NCBI GenBank assembly: GCA_050694215.1
Contig: JBOGXB010000020.1
Span: 1-32,297, forward strand
DNA length: 32,297 nt
Reading direction: 5' to 3'
DNA from: JBOGXB01 sp050694215
Lineage (GTDB): Bacteria > Actinomycetota > CADDZG01 > WHSQ01
The notes below the pieces were generated by a model. The model saw only the letters and a program-made list of their open reading frames with translations, searched no databases and was not told the DNA's origin. Position numbers and translations under genes: made by a program. Position 1 is the stretch's first letter. Each line of letters opens with the position of its first letter. Positions 7,918 through 16,233 of this stretch are shown one piece after another.

Positions 7918-8787
7918 GTGGCGTCTGACGACTCCGATCGGACCCAGTCGGGGCGACGGCTGCTCGATCCCTCGCGTCCGATCGGGATCTTCGATTCCGG
8001 CTTTGGCGGGTTGACGGTGGCGCGCGCCGTTATCGATCTGCTTCCGCACGAGGATCTCATCTATTTCGGCGACACAGCACGCAACCCTTACGGCCCCCGA
8101 CCGCCCGAGGAAGTTCGGAGATTCGCTCTCGAGATCACCGACCTCCTCATAGACGAAGGCGTGAAGCTCGTCGTCGTCGCCTGCAACTCCGCCGAATCGA
8201 CAGCCTTCTACGAAGCGACCGGTCGCTACGACGCTCCGATCGTGACCGTGATCGAGCCTGGGGTGAAGGCAGCGGTGGCTGCGACGAGAAACCGGCGCAT
8301 AGGCATGATCGGAACCGTCGCCACCGTCGCGTCGAAGGCGTACGACAAAGTGGTCGAAGCGACGAAGGAGAACGTGACCTTCGTTTCACAGGCATGCCCG
8401 TTGTTCGTCGATTTCGTAGAGCGCGGCGATACGACCTCCGACGAGTTGATTGGCGTTGCCGAGGATTACCTGGCGCCTCTCAAACTAGAGGAGATCGATA
8501 CCCTCATACTCGGATGTACGCACTACCCTCTGCTCACAGGAGTTATCCGGTACGTGATGGGGGAAGACGTGCTCTTGGTGTCGAGCGCTGAGACAACTGC
8601 GGCGGACGTGTTCGGGCGGCTGAAGCACGAGGATCTGTTGAACCCCTCCGATCACCCGGGCAAGCATCGGTTCATAACCACCGGCAGGGAAGAGCCTTTC
8701 GGTGAGCTCGGCAGACGATTCCTCGGCTCCGAGTTCCAACAACTCGAACGCAGACCCTGGACGACCGCCGCTAGGGTCGGGTCGTGA
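7918..8787 (+). CDS. murI: Glutamate racemase
   Basis: MurI converts L-glutamate to D-glutamate for peptidoglycan. The 289-residue product has IGIFDSGFGGLTV near the N-terminus and both catalytic cysteines in context: Cys89 in VVACNSAEST and Cys200 in LGCTHYPLL. The preceding GDTARNPYG is also diagnostic. The first about 20 residues are a polar extension before the fold; GTG 7918 directly after cysM is the natural start, but a slightly later start cannot be excluded. The stop overlaps the next gene (GTGA). Confidence 0.95.
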   Translation: MASDDSDRTQSGRRLLDPSRPIGIFDSGFGGLTVARAVIDLLPHEDLIYFGDTARNPYGPRPPEEVRRFALEITDLLIDEGVKLVVVACNSAESTAFYEATGRYDAPIVTVIEPGVKAAVAATRNRRIGMIGTVATVASKAYDKVVEATKENVTFVSQACPLFVDFVERGDTTSDELIGVAEDYLAPLKLEEIDTLILGCTHYPLLTGVIRYVMGEDVLLVSSAETTAADVFGRLKHEDLLNPSDHPGKHRFITTGREEPFGELGRRFLGSEFQQLERRPWTTAARVGS

Positions 8788-9530
8788 GCTTCGTCGTAAC
8801 CGTTCTCGGTAGCTCCGGGATGTTCGCGACGATCGAGCGCGCATGCGCCGGTTATCTTGTCGAGGTCGACGGCAAGAAGCTATGGATGGACGCGGGGGCC
8901 GGAACGTGGCGACACCTCTTGCAATATGTCGACTACAAGAATCTGGACGGAGTGTTGCTGACGCATAGGCATCCCGACCACGTGACCGACGTGTTCCAGT
9001 GCGGTCACGCCCGATCGCTTGGCGGGCCGCAGCCCCTGCCCCCGATTCCGCTGTGGGCGCCGGGCGAGACGCTGGATCGGCTCTCGAGCTATTACGAAAA
9101 CATCGTGGAGATGTTCGACACCAAGCCCATAAAGGCTGGGGGCTCGCTCGAGTTCGCCGGCGCGCGCTTGTCCTTCTTCGAGATGGCTCATCCGTGCGAG
9201 ACGGTGGGCGTCCGGATCGAGCACGATGGAGCCGTTCTCGCCTACTCGTCGGACACCGGCCCCGAGGGTGACATCGAGCGGCTCGCGTCGGAGGCGGACC
9301 TGTTCATATGCGAGGCCACTCTTCAGGATGAGGACGAGTCGTGGGAGGGCCACATGAAGGCCTCGCAGGCGGGAGTGGCCGCGATGCAGGTCGCGGCCAA
9401 GAAACTCTTGCTCACGCACCTGCCTCCGGGTCGAGACTTCGGCCTGTCGCTCGTCGAGGGGCACGAGGCCGCCGGCGACGTGGAGGTTCAGCTTGCAGCC
9501 GATCTGATGCGTATCGAGGTCGGTTCTTGA
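8784..9530 (+). CDS. Metallo-beta-lactamase-fold hydrolase, Rv1339-like (putative cyclic nucleotide phosphodiesterase)
   Basis: The 248-residue product has the MBL metal motif HRHPDH (His61, His63, Asp65, His66), further metal ligands at MAHPCET and AYSSDTGP, and a C-terminal LLTHLPPG histidine. It sits between murI and rph exactly as Rv1339 does in M. tuberculosis, and Rv1339 has been reported as an atypical cAMP phosphodiesterase. RNase Z-like or other phosphodiesterase activity is the alternative. It starts at GTG 8784 inside the murI stop and overlaps the rph start. Confidence 0.85.
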   Translation: MSFVVTVLGSSGMFATIERACAGYLVEVDGKKLWMDAGAGTWRHLLQYVDYKNLDGVLLTHRHPDHVTDVFQCGHARSLGGPQPLPPIPLWAPGETLDRLSSYYENIVEMFDTKPIKAGGSLEFAGARLSFFEMAHPCETVGVRIEHDGAVLAYSSDTGPEGDIERLASEADLFICEATLQDEDESWEGHMKASQAGVAAMQVAAKKLLLTHLPPGRDFGLSLVEGHEAAGDVEVQLAADLMRIEVGS

Positions 9531-10246
9531 ACCGCGTCGACGGCAGGGCACCCGAGCAGCTGAGGCCGGTCGCGTTCCAGCTCGATTTCATGCCCACCGC
9601 CGAGGGCTCGTGTCTCGTCGCGATGGGCGAAACGCGGGTGATCTGCACCGCGACTCTCGAGGATGGTGTGCCGCGCTGGATGGTTGGGTCGGGCCGTGGC
9701 TGGGTGACCGCCGAGTACGCGATGCTTCCTCGCTCGACCACGGACAGGGTGCCGCGTGAGGTCAACAAGGGCCGCCCGTCGGGCCGCACGCAGGAGATCC
9801 AACGACTGATAGGCCGATCGCTTCGCGCCGTAACCGATATGGAGTTGATGGGGGAGCGGACGGTCTGGATCGACTGCGATGTGATCCAGGCCGACGGCGG
9901 GACGCGCACTGCCGCCATCACGGGAGCCTTCGTCGCGCTGGCGCGGGCGTGCTCGCTCTTGCAGGAGCGCGGCCGGCTGGCCGCCTCACCTCTACCCGAT
10001 ACCGTCGCCGCGGTGAGCGCCGGGATCATCGAAGGCGCCCCCTGTCTCGACCTCAACTACGCCGAAGATTCGACTGCCCAGGTAGACATGAACGTCGTCA
10101 TGACGGGAACCGGCAAACTGGTCGAGGTGCAGGGCACGGCAGAGCACGGCGCGTTCGAGCGGGGCGAGCTCGATACGATGCTCGATCTCGCGACCAAAGG
10201 CATCGGCGAGCTCACCGCGTTACAGCAAGAAGCGCTCCGCGTTTAG
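9527..10246 (+). CDS. rph: Ribonuclease PH
   Basis: RNase PH trims tRNA 3' ends phosphorolytically. From TTG 9527 the 239-residue product begins NRVDGRAPEQLRPVAFQLDF, the usual RNase PH N-terminus, and continues with GETRVICTATLEDGVPRW, PRSTTDRVPREVNKGR-type sequence, IGRSLRAVTD and IQADGGTRTAAITG, all family signatures. The longer open frame upstream is not homologous to RNase PH and lies over the preceding gene. The start overlaps the MBL stop (TTGA) and the stop overlaps the next GTG by one base. Confidence 0.95.
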   Translation: MNRVDGRAPEQLRPVAFQLDFMPTAEGSCLVAMGETRVICTATLEDGVPRWMVGSGRGWVTAEYAMLPRSTTDRVPREVNKGRPSGRTQEIQRLIGRSLRAVTDMELMGERTVWIDCDVIQADGGTRTAAITGAFVALARACSLLQERGRLAASPLPDTVAAVSAGIIEGAPCLDLNYAEDSTAQVDMNVVMTGTGKLVEVQGTAEHGAFERGELDTMLDLATKGIGELTALQQEALRV

Positions 10247-10827
10247 TGAGGGCGGTCTTAGCGTCTCGGAATCGACACAAATCGAGGCAGGTCGCGATCC
10301 TTCTCCCCGATGTCGAGATCGTGCCCCTCGATGAGGTCGCGCCCGATCTAGTTCTCGAGGAGCCGTTCGACACCTTCGAGGCGAACGCGCTGGAGAAGGC
10401 GCGCCTGACCGCGCGCGCCACCAGCCTGCCTGCGATCTCAGACGACTCCGGGCTCGAGGTCGAGGCCCTTGGTGGGGAGCCGGGTGTCTACTCGGCGCGC
10501 TATGCCGGTGACGGCGCTACCGACGATGACAACAACCGCAAGCTCGTCGAGAGGCTGCGTGACGTCCCGGAGTCGCAACGGACCTGTCGCTACCGGTGCG
10601 TCGCCGCGCTCGTCATGCCCGACGGGCGAGAGCTCGTCGGAGAGGGGTCGTGCGAAGGCCGGGTCGTGCTGGAGGGCCGGGGGAGCATGGGCTTCGGCTA
10701 CGACCCTCATGTCGTGCCGGAAGGCGACACCCGCACGATGGGGGAGATCCCGCTCGACGAGAAGCTCCAATTCAGCCATAGGGGACGCGCCTTTCGCGCA
10801 CTCTCGGCTCAGCTCGGCTCCCTCTAG
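10246..10827 (+). CDS. rdgB: RdgB/HAM1 non-canonical purine NTP pyrophosphatase
   Basis: This enzyme hydrolyses dITP/XTP to monophosphates, cleaning the nucleotide pool. The 193-residue product begins with RAVLASRNRHKSRQV, where the family has [ST]-x-N-x-x-K, and contains EANALEKARLTA, ISDDSGLEVEALGGEPGVYS and GSMGFGYDP, all diagnostic. The GTG start at 10246 shares a base with the rph stop. It is the last gene of the compact plus-strand run and meets the converging IMPase gene with a 4-bp overlap of stop codons. Confidence 0.94.
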   Translation: MRAVLASRNRHKSRQVAILLPDVEIVPLDEVAPDLVLEEPFDTFEANALEKARLTARATSLPAISDDSGLEVEALGGEPGVYSARYAGDGATDDDNNRKLVERLRDVPESQRTCRYRCVAALVMPDGRELVGEGSCEGRVVLEGRGSMGFGYDPHVVPEGDTRTMGEIPLDEKLQFSHRGRAFRALSAQLGSL

Positions 10828-11651
10828 CCGTCTGGGCCCCGACTCGTTTGGCTCGCGAGGGTGACGACCTCCTCGTGCAGGGCTCCGTTGGTTGTCAAGC
10901 AAGAGCCGCCCTCCCTCCACTCTTCGCCGTTCAGGTGAGTCGTCGTCCCACCGGCCTCCCCCACGATCGGCTGCAAGGCTGCGACGTCCCAGACCGATAG
11001 CTCTGGCTCGACCATCACGTGGGCTGCGCCGCGGGCCACCAGCATGTGACCCCAGAAGTCTCCGTAGCCGCGGGTGCGCCACGACCGGCTGACGATCTCG
11101 TCGAAGAAGCTCTGCAGGGAGGTGTTGACGAAACTTTGCGCGCTGGCGAAGAGCACCGTGGCCTCGGCGAGGTCGTCCAGGGGGTCGACCTCGATAGGCT
11201 CGTCGTTCATGCGCGCGCCGAGACCGCGTCCTCCCTCGTAGGTCTCGCCCAGGGCGGGGGCATGACATACGCCGACCACGCTCTCGCCTCCGATACGCAG
11301 GGCCACGAGTGTTCCCCAAACCGGGATCCCTGCGATGTAGTTGTTCGTGCCGTCGATGGGGTCGATCACCCACGTCGGCGCCTTCGCTCGGGCCGGACCG
11401 CCGGCCGCGGATTTGAGGCCTTCCTCCTCACCGAGCACGTTGTGGTCGGGCCATGCTTTCGAGATCCGCGCTCTTATCTCTGTCTCGACGGCGCGATCGG
11501 CCTCCGTAACCCATGTGCCGTCGCCCTTGAGCTCCTGGGCAGGGTCCCGTCTGTAGTGGCTTAGGGCTATCTCCCCACCCACTCGCGCCACCTGCAGGCC
11601 GAACTCAAGGGCGAGGGACAGATCGAGCGCTTCCGTCGGGTCCGAAGACAT
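10824..11651 (-). CDS. Inositol-monophosphatase-family phosphatase (possibly histidinol-phosphatase HisN)
   Basis: The 275-residue product has the IMPase metal-binding motifs: LGEEEG (73-78), the DPIDGT box (97-102) preceded by W-V-I, and SVWDVAALQPIVGEAGG near the C-terminus. The family hydrolyses phosphate monoesters, including inositol-1-phosphate, histidinol phosphate and fructose-1,6-bisphosphate. Sequence alone does not decide, though actinobacterial members of this type are often histidinol-phosphatases. I chose ATG 11651, since upstream residues are low-complexity and would overlap the divergent gene. Only 21 bp separate the two divergent starts. Confidence 0.85.
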   Translation of the reverse strand: MSSDPTEALDLSLALEFGLQVARVGGEIALSHYRRDPAQELKGDGTWVTEADRAVETEIRARISKAWPDHNVLGEEEGLKSAAGGPARAKAPTWVIDPIDGTNNYIAGIPVWGTLVALRIGGESVVGVCHAPALGETYEGGRGLGARMNDEPIEVDPLDDLAEATVLFASAQSFVNTSLQSFFDEIVSRSWRTRGYGDFWGHMLVARGAAHVMVEPELSVWDVAALQPIVGEAGGTTTHLNGEEWREGGSCLTTNGALHEEVVTLASQTSRGPDG

Positions 11652-11660
11652 GGCTCGACT

Positions 11661-11667
11661 TAGGGTA
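11661..11667. promoter_or_regulatory. Candidate overlapping divergent -10 elements
   Basis: The 21-bp gap between the divergent start codons contains TAGGGT (11661-11666) on the plus strand, ending 6 nt before ATG 11673. On the minus strand TACCCT (11667-11662) ends 10 nt before ATG 11651. Both fit the actinobacterial TAnnnT -10. The plus-strand spacing predicts transcription starting at the A of the ATG, a leaderless mRNA. This is pattern-based only. Confidence 0.4.
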
Positions 11668-11672
11668 GTTGC

Positions 11673-12695
11673 ATGGCGGGGCGCCGCACGAACCTCGCGC
11701 TCTTGGTGTTCCTTCTCGCCGCGTTCGCAACCGGCCTGCTTGCCTACTCGGCCGGAACGGGGTGGGGCTCGCCTGTAGTCATCGCCCACGGCGTCGTGGG
11801 GCTCGCGATCCTGGTCCTAGCGCCGTGGAAATCGGTCATCGCGCAGCGAGGCTTCTCTCGCAGGAGACGCGGCAAGGTCGCATCGACGCTCTTTTCGGTA
11901 TTCGTGGTCGCGGCTCTGCTCTCGGGGATCCTTCACGCCACCGGCGTCCTGCGCTCGCTCGGAGTCGTCACCGCGATGCAGGTCCATGTCGGGGCGGCCT
12001 TGCTGGCGATCCCGGTCGCGGTCGGCCACATCCGCGCCCGGCCGGTCCGAGCCCGCGGCACCGATCTCTCTCGTCGAGCCGCGCTGAGGGGCGGCGCGCT
12101 TATCGGGGGTGCCGGTCTTGCATTCGTCGCGGTTGAGGGTCTCACCCGGCTTGCATCACTGCCGGGCCACCGCCGGCGTTTCACCGGCTCGTACGAGACG
12201 GGCTCGTTCACGCCCGATGAGATGCCCGTGACGCAATGGTTCAACGACTCGGTGCCCGGCATCGACGAGTCCGCTTGGCGGTTGCGCGTCTTGTCGGGGG
12301 GCGGCGAGCGGGCCTTCACCTACGACGACGTGGCCCGCTTTGACGAAAATGTGGGCGCCACCCTCGATTGCACTGGAGGGTGGTACGCCGCTCAGGACTG
12401 GGGCGGTATTCGCTTCGATCGATTGCTAGGCCAGGTCGACCCCTCGTACGAAGACGCGGGTCGAAGCATCTCGGTTGCATCCGTAACCGGGTATGGGCGG
12501 CGGTTCCCGGTGAGCGACGCAGCGAACATGTGGCTCGTCACGATGGTCGGAGGCGAACGACTGTCGGAGGGTCACGGTTTCCCGGCACGCGTCGTCGCAC
12601 CCGGCCGGCGCGGCTTCTGGTGGGTCAAGTGGGTCGAGCTCATCGAGGTGAGCGACATCCCATGGTGGCGCCAGTGGCCCTTCCCACCCACCTAA
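11673..12695 (+). CDS. Membrane-anchored molybdopterin-dependent oxidoreductase (sulfite oxidase/MsrP fold)
   Basis: The 340-residue product has about four N-terminal hydrophobic segments (residues about 8-25, 33-48, 68-87, 96-112), with a histidine in HVGAALLAIPVAVGH. A short basic stretch LSRRAALRGG and another hydrophobic segment follow. The soluble domain (about 165-340) resembles the sulfite-oxidase-type molybdopterin domain; Cys233 in LDCTGGWYAAQDWGGI is the expected Mo ligand and EGHGFPARVVAPGRRGFWWVKWV is typical. The catalytic part probably lies outside the membrane and passes electrons through the membrane segment. The substrate is unknown; MsrP-like repair of oxidised methionine is one option. 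Confidence 0.83.
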   Translation: MAGRRTNLALLVFLLAAFATGLLAYSAGTGWGSPVVIAHGVVGLAILVLAPWKSVIAQRGFSRRRRGKVASTLFSVFVVAALLSGILHATGVLRSLGVVTAMQVHVGAALLAIPVAVGHIRARPVRARGTDLSRRAALRGGALIGGAGLAFVAVEGLTRLASLPGHRRRFTGSYETGSFTPDEMPVTQWFNDSVPGIDESAWRLRVLSGGGERAFTYDDVARFDENVGATLDCTGGWYAAQDWGGIRFDRLLGQVDPSYEDAGRSISVASVTGYGRRFPVSDAANMWLVTMVGGERLSEGHGFPARVVAPGRRGFWWVKWVELIEVSDIPWWRQWPFPPT

Positions 12696-12705
12696 CCGAT
12701 CACTT

Positions 12706-12746
12706 TGAGCGCGATAACAGGCGCTGGGCGCCCGTTTACGCGCTCA
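12706..12746. terminator. Candidate bidirectional hairpin terminator
   Basis: TGAGCGCG (12706-12713) pairs perfectly with CGCGCTCA (12739-12746). The enclosed stretch contains a second small hairpin, GGCGC-TGG-GCGCC. The structure lies 11 nt after the oxidoreductase stop and about 18 nt past the 3' end of the converging tRNA-Leu, as expected for a shared terminator. There is no T-run. Confidence 0.5.
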
Positions 12747-12763
12747 GAACGCCAGGCGATGGG

Positions 12764-12845
12764 TGCGAGAGGGGGGATTCGAACCCCCACGCCCGAAGGC
12801 ACCAGCTCCTAAAGCTGGCGAGTCTGCCAATTCCTCCACTCTCGC
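12764..12845 (-). tRNA. tRNA-Leu (anticodon UAG)
   Basis: Read on the minus strand, a 7-bp acceptor stem GCGAGAG/CTCTCGC closes the molecule. The anticodon stem CCAGC/GCTGG holds the loop TTTAGGA, giving anticodon TAG. A long variable arm (TGCCTTCGGGCG) marks a class II tRNA, and the T loop is GGTTCGAATCC. The discriminator is A, and CCA is not encoded (next bases are CCC). It decodes CUA leucine codons. It lies between two convergent/divergent protein genes. Confidence 0.95.
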
Positions 12846-12938
12846 GGGGTCTCGATGCTAGCCGGGTAGCAAAGGAGAGGAGGCGAGGCCCGGACGGAGA
12901 ATCCTAGCCGCATCGGGCATCCCCTCGGAGGAGCTGAT

Positions 12939-14729
12939 ATGCGCGCCACGATCTCGAAGCGTTCGCGCAGGGTCCTAACCCTGGCGATCGTCGCGCTGAT
13001 CGCGTCCCTCTTCCCCGCTGCGGAACCCGCGCTCGCCACGCCGACCCATTACCTCGAGATGAGCGACGGCGTGAGGATCGCCGTGAACATCCGCATGCCC
13101 AACGGCTTCAAGAAGGGCAGGAAGTACCCGACGATCTTCGAGATGTCCGGCTACGACGGGGGCTCCGCCGACGGAGATGACCCGACCGGCGGCGAAGGGA
13201 GCCGTGCCCTCACCAAGCAGTTCTACGACGACTACGTGACGATCCACGCCTCGGTTCGAGGAACCGGCTGCTCGGGTGGTGAGTTCGATCTCTTCTCGTG
13301 GCGCAGCGCGCTCGACGGCCGCGAGGTGATCGAGTGGATCGCGGAGCAGCCGTGGAGCGACGGCGACGTGGGCATCTACGGTCACTCCTACGGGGGAATC
13401 ACGGGATTCATGGTCGCTGCGACGCGGCCCCCCCACCTGAGATCGGCATCAGTGTCCGGATTGATCGATGACATCTATCGCGGGATTGTCTATCCGGGCG
13501 GTGTCAGCAACTACGGCTTCCCACTTCTCTGGACCGGCGCGATCCGGCCCGTCTACGACGTCGGCGGGGGGACGTTCGACGGCATGGAAGACGGAGACCC
13601 GCGCTGCACGGAGAGCTTCCCCACGCGCGGGCGCACGATCCTGAACGACCCGATCGTCCAGGGACTCCAGGACACGGACAACACCTGGTACCAGGTCCGC
13701 AGTCTCATCAACTACGCCGAGCGGATCAACGTCCCGATCCACATCTCGGGTGCGTTTCAGGACGAGCAGACCGGACCGCGCGGCCCCTACCATCTGTTCG
13801 AGGCCGTCGACAACGCGCCGATCAGGCGTTTGCTGATGAGCAACGGCGATCACGGCACACAGCAGAGCAACGTCGTCGAAGCCGATCGCAAGAGGTTCCT
13901 CGATCACTTCTTCCTCGGTCGCGGCGCGAAGCCCGCCAAGACCAGCGTCCGTACGCTGCTGGAGATGGTCGACAACAAGCCGACCGAGACTTACGACGCG
14001 CGCACGTTCCCTCTGGAGAACACGCGCTGGACGAATGTGTATCTCCGCAAGGACGGCAAGCTGACCGATTCGAAGCCCAAGAAGAACGAGGGCTCGGACA
14101 CGTACTTCTCAGGCAGCCCGCGTCAATCGTGGAGCTACCAGGCCGGTCACACCGCGGGTTCGCCTCTCACGACGGAGGAAGGTCCGGATGGCCTCACATA
14201 CACGTCGGGCAAGTTCACCCGGCCCGTCGCGATGATCGGGCCCGTGACCGCCACGCTCTTCACCTCGTCGACCGCTCCCGACACCGAGATCTTCGTGCGC
14301 ATTATCGACGTCGGCCCGGACGGCAGTCGCTATTACCTCCAGAGGGGCATGTTGAAGGCGAGTCACCGTGCGATCAGCCGCGGGCTCAGCGACAAGACCA
14401 GCAGCGGAATGATCTACCGGCCGCACCGGCCGCATACGAACCCGACCTTCATCGAGCCCGGCGGGGTCTACGAGTACCTGATCGAGGTCTTCCCGTTCGG
14501 CCATGTGTTCAGACCGGGACACAGTCTCGAGATCGAGATACATACACCGCCTGCCGTCGACAGCTTCTACGCGTACGTCCCCAAGCGCCCCGTTGGGATC
14601 AACACGGTCCTGCACGACGCCAAGCACCCATCGCACATCACCTTGCCGATCGTGCCGCTGAACGGAGTGGACCTAGGGCCTGAGCCCAAGCCATGCACTC
14701 TCACCGCGGTGCGCTGCGTGCCCGGTTAG
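12939..14729 (+). CDS. Secreted CocE/NonD-type alpha/beta hydrolase (X-Pro dipeptidyl-peptidase S15 family)
   Basis: The 596-residue product has a signal peptide (about 1-34, ending PALATP). An S15-type alpha/beta-hydrolase domain follows, with nucleophile Ser150 in YGHSYGGITGF and candidate triad partners Asp275 (FQDEQTGP) and His305 (NGDHGTQQ). The C-terminal third is the jelly-roll PepX_C domain (for example VTATLFTSSTAPDTEIFVRI and EVFPFGHVFRPGHSLEIEI). Family members hydrolyse esters such as cocaine, antibiotic esters, or acyl/peptide bonds. The natural substrate here is unknown. GGAGGAG sits 8 nt before ATG 12939. Confidence 0.88.
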   Translation: MRATISKRSRRVLTLAIVALIASLFPAAEPALATPTHYLEMSDGVRIAVNIRMPNGFKKGRKYPTIFEMSGYDGGSADGDDPTGGEGSRALTKQFYDDYVTIHASVRGTGCSGGEFDLFSWRSALDGREVIEWIAEQPWSDGDVGIYGHSYGGITGFMVAATRPPHLRSASVSGLIDDIYRGIVYPGGVSNYGFPLLWTGAIRPVYDVGGGTFDGMEDGDPRCTESFPTRGRTILNDPIVQGLQDTDNTWYQVRSLINYAERINVPIHISGAFQDEQTGPRGPYHLFEAVDNAPIRRLLMSNGDHGTQQSNVVEADRKRFLDHFFLGRGAKPAKTSVRTLLEMVDNKPTETYDARTFPLENTRWTNVYLRKDGKLTDSKPKKNEGSDTYFSGSPRQSWSYQAGHTAGSPLTTEEGPDGLTYTSGKFTRPVAMIGPVTATLFTSSTAPDTEIFVRIIDVGPDGSRYYLQRGMLKASHRAISRGLSDKTSSGMIYRPHRPHTNPTFIEPGGVYEYLIEVFPFGHVFRPGHSLEIEIHTPPAVDSFYAYVPKRPVGINTVLHDAKHPSHITLPIVPLNGVDLGPEPKPCTLTAVRCVPG

Positions 14730-14739
14730 ACGACGCAAG

Positions 14740-15180
14740 TCAGGATGATCGCCGTTCGGCTTCGGCTTTCAAGTACCCGAGACCGTTCTGGATGGCTTTC
14801 TCGACTGTCTTCTGACTCGCGCCGCGGAAGAGTCGTGCGATAAGGCCCTCCCAGGACTCATACGTCGTGACCATCGTGTTGCCCGCGTGCCCTTCCAGGT
14901 GCCAGACGTGGATTGCTTTGATGGTGAGCGTCTTGCCGGTCCAGCCCAGGACGTGCGGCGGCTCGACGCGCAGGAGAGTAGAGGTGATCGTGCCCGGTCC
15001 GGACTTCCACCGAAACTGCGATCCCTCGACGAGCTCTGCGCTGAGCGAAGCCTTCTTGACGTCGGGGTTCCAATCCGGCCAGCGGTCTATCGCGGCTATG
15101 ACGTCCCACACGGTCTCGATGCTTGCGGCTATCTCAACGTCGCCCTTTGCATAGACGAGCGCGCGCTGGTTCGCTTCCAT
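14740..15180 (-). CDS. SRPBCC/polyketide-cyclase-like ligand-binding protein
   Basis: The 146-residue product has the START-like helix-grip pattern: DVEIAASIETVWDVIAAIDRWPDWNPDVKKA at the N-terminus, a W-K-S-G-P-G-T-I strand, an HVWHLEG-(x)n-TTYESWEG strand and a long C-terminal helix (QKTVEKAIQNGLGYLKAEAERR). The family binds hydrophobic small molecules or acts as cyclases/dehydratases; no specific role can be assigned. I chose ATG 15180 because GGAGG lies 10 nt upstream. A GTG at 15189 would leave only 1 nt after that site. It converges with the CocE-like gene. Confidence 0.82.
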   Translation of the reverse strand: MEANQRALVYAKGDVEIAASIETVWDVIAAIDRWPDWNPDVKKASLSAELVEGSQFRWKSGPGTITSTLLRVEPPHVLGWTGKTLTIKAIHVWHLEGHAGNTMVTTYESWEGLIARLFRGASQKTVEKAIQNGLGYLKAEAERRSS

Positions 15181-15320
15181 GACCCTCACCCCTCCACGAC
15201 GGCAGGCTAGTCCACCGCCAACGGGACGTCGTCCGCCGGACGATCGGTCGGCATGCTGAACCTCAGCCTTGCCCGTTCATCCAGGTGCCCGGCCTTCCCT
15301 GCCCGTCCTTGCAAACGTGA

Positions 15321-15758
15321 TCAGGAGCTGCCTGCGAGACGGGCGGTGAGGCTTATGTCCACGGCCGCGAGCGCCTTGGACACCGGACAAGATCGTTTCG
15401 CTTCCTCTGCAGCGCTGACGAACTCCTCATCGGAGATGTCCGCAACCGTGCCCTCGACGTCGAGCTGTATGCCCGTGATGCCTGGGCCTGCCTCGAAGCC
15501 GACGGTGGCTGTCACTTCGAGGCGCTCGGGGGGATGTCCCTCTTTGGCGAGTCCCCCGGACAGGGCCATGGAAAAACAAGAGGAGTGCGCTGCTGCGATC
15601 AGCTCCTCGGGGCTCGTCCGGCCCTGAGGCTCCTCAGTACGCGCCGGCCACGACACCTCGATCCCGCGCATTACCCCGCTACTCTCGAGCGACACTTCAC
15701 CACTACCGTCGGCGAGCGCGCCTTGCCACACCGTCCGCGCCTTCCTCTCGGTCGCCAA
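15321..15758 (-). CDS. OsmC-family thiol peroxidase
   Basis: OsmC/Ohr proteins reduce organic hydroperoxides. The product (about 145 residues) has both reactive cysteines: one in AAAHSSCFSMALSGG (Cys61) and one in KRSCPVSKALAAVDI (Cys124). The early motif RTVWQGALADGSGEVSLESS matches the OsmC N-terminal strand. AGGAGG lies 8 nt before TTG 15758, which I chose. A GTG at 15767 touches the same site and seems too close. No OhrR regulator gene is nearby. Confidence 0.88.
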   Translation of the reverse strand: MATERKARTVWQGALADGSGEVSLESSGVMRGIEVSWPARTEEPQGRTSPEELIAAAHSSCFSMALSGGLAKEGHPPERLEVTATVGFEAGPGITGIQLDVEGTVADISDEEFVSAAEEAKRSCPVSKALAAVDISLTARLAGSS

Positions 15759-16031
15759 AATCGCCACCTCCTACCCGGGGCTCCAGCCCCCCGATGGACA
15801 CGGAAACGTCCACACCGTACGACGCGCAGAAGGGTAAGTCGGTGGGCACAGTCATCCTGCGGGATCACCGGTTTGTCACGAGAGAAGCGTGATGGCACCG
15901 GTGAGAGTGAGGGCCGCACCCGAAGGCAAAAGGCCACGAAATCGGATCGATGGTTGGTTTGGTGACGATATGGCAGAGTAGGCACTCAGGAAATCCTGAC
16001 GGGAATAAGGGGGGGGCCTCGCCCCACGCTC
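15759..16031. other. Intergenic region between OsmC gene and LivF remnant
   Basis: These 273 bp contain no convincing gene. They hold a perfect palindromic hairpin (TCAGGA-AA-TCCTGA, 15986-15999) and a G8 run at about 16009-16016. A stretch at 15901-15945 looks faintly like riboswitch text but does not match any class. The region should contain the OsmC promoter on the minus strand; I cannot point to its elements. Confidence 0.5.
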
Positions 16032-16229
16032 GTGGATCAAATGCACGAACGCCTTGAAGAGATTCCAGAGGACTGGACCTCGATACTGCTGGTGGAGCAG
16101 GACGTCGACGCCGCATTGCGTCTCGCCCAGCGCGCGTACGTAATGGAGACTGGTCGCATCGTTGCCGAGGGAACCGGGGAACTGCTGAACGATCCGCGCG
16201 TCCGCGAGGCTTATCTGGGAGTTGCCTAG
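16032..16229 (+). pseudogene. LivF-type branched-chain amino acid ABC ATPase, C-terminal fragment
   Basis: The 65 residues read DWTSILLVEQDVDAALRLAQ, then a V-M-E-T-G-R-I-V-A-E-G strand and a terminal LNDPRVREAYLGVA. This is the conserved end of LivF ATPases (H-loop strand, then the LADRGYVLETGRIV-like segment). The Walker A, signature and Walker B parts are absent. In-frame sequence upstream (PTLVDQMHERLEEI) still resembles LivF for a few residues, then similarity is lost. The fragment cannot bind ATP alone. No other transporter genes are nearby. It ends 4 bp before the MmgE/PrpD ATG, which may have been left translationally coupled. Confidence 0.75.
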
Positions 16230-16233
16230 AGAG

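Noticed and set aside
15901..15945. Glycine-riboswitch-like text (GTGAGAG, CCCGAAGGCAAAAGG)
   Set aside because: The order and pairing of the conserved blocks do not fit the glycine aptamer, and no glycine gene follows.
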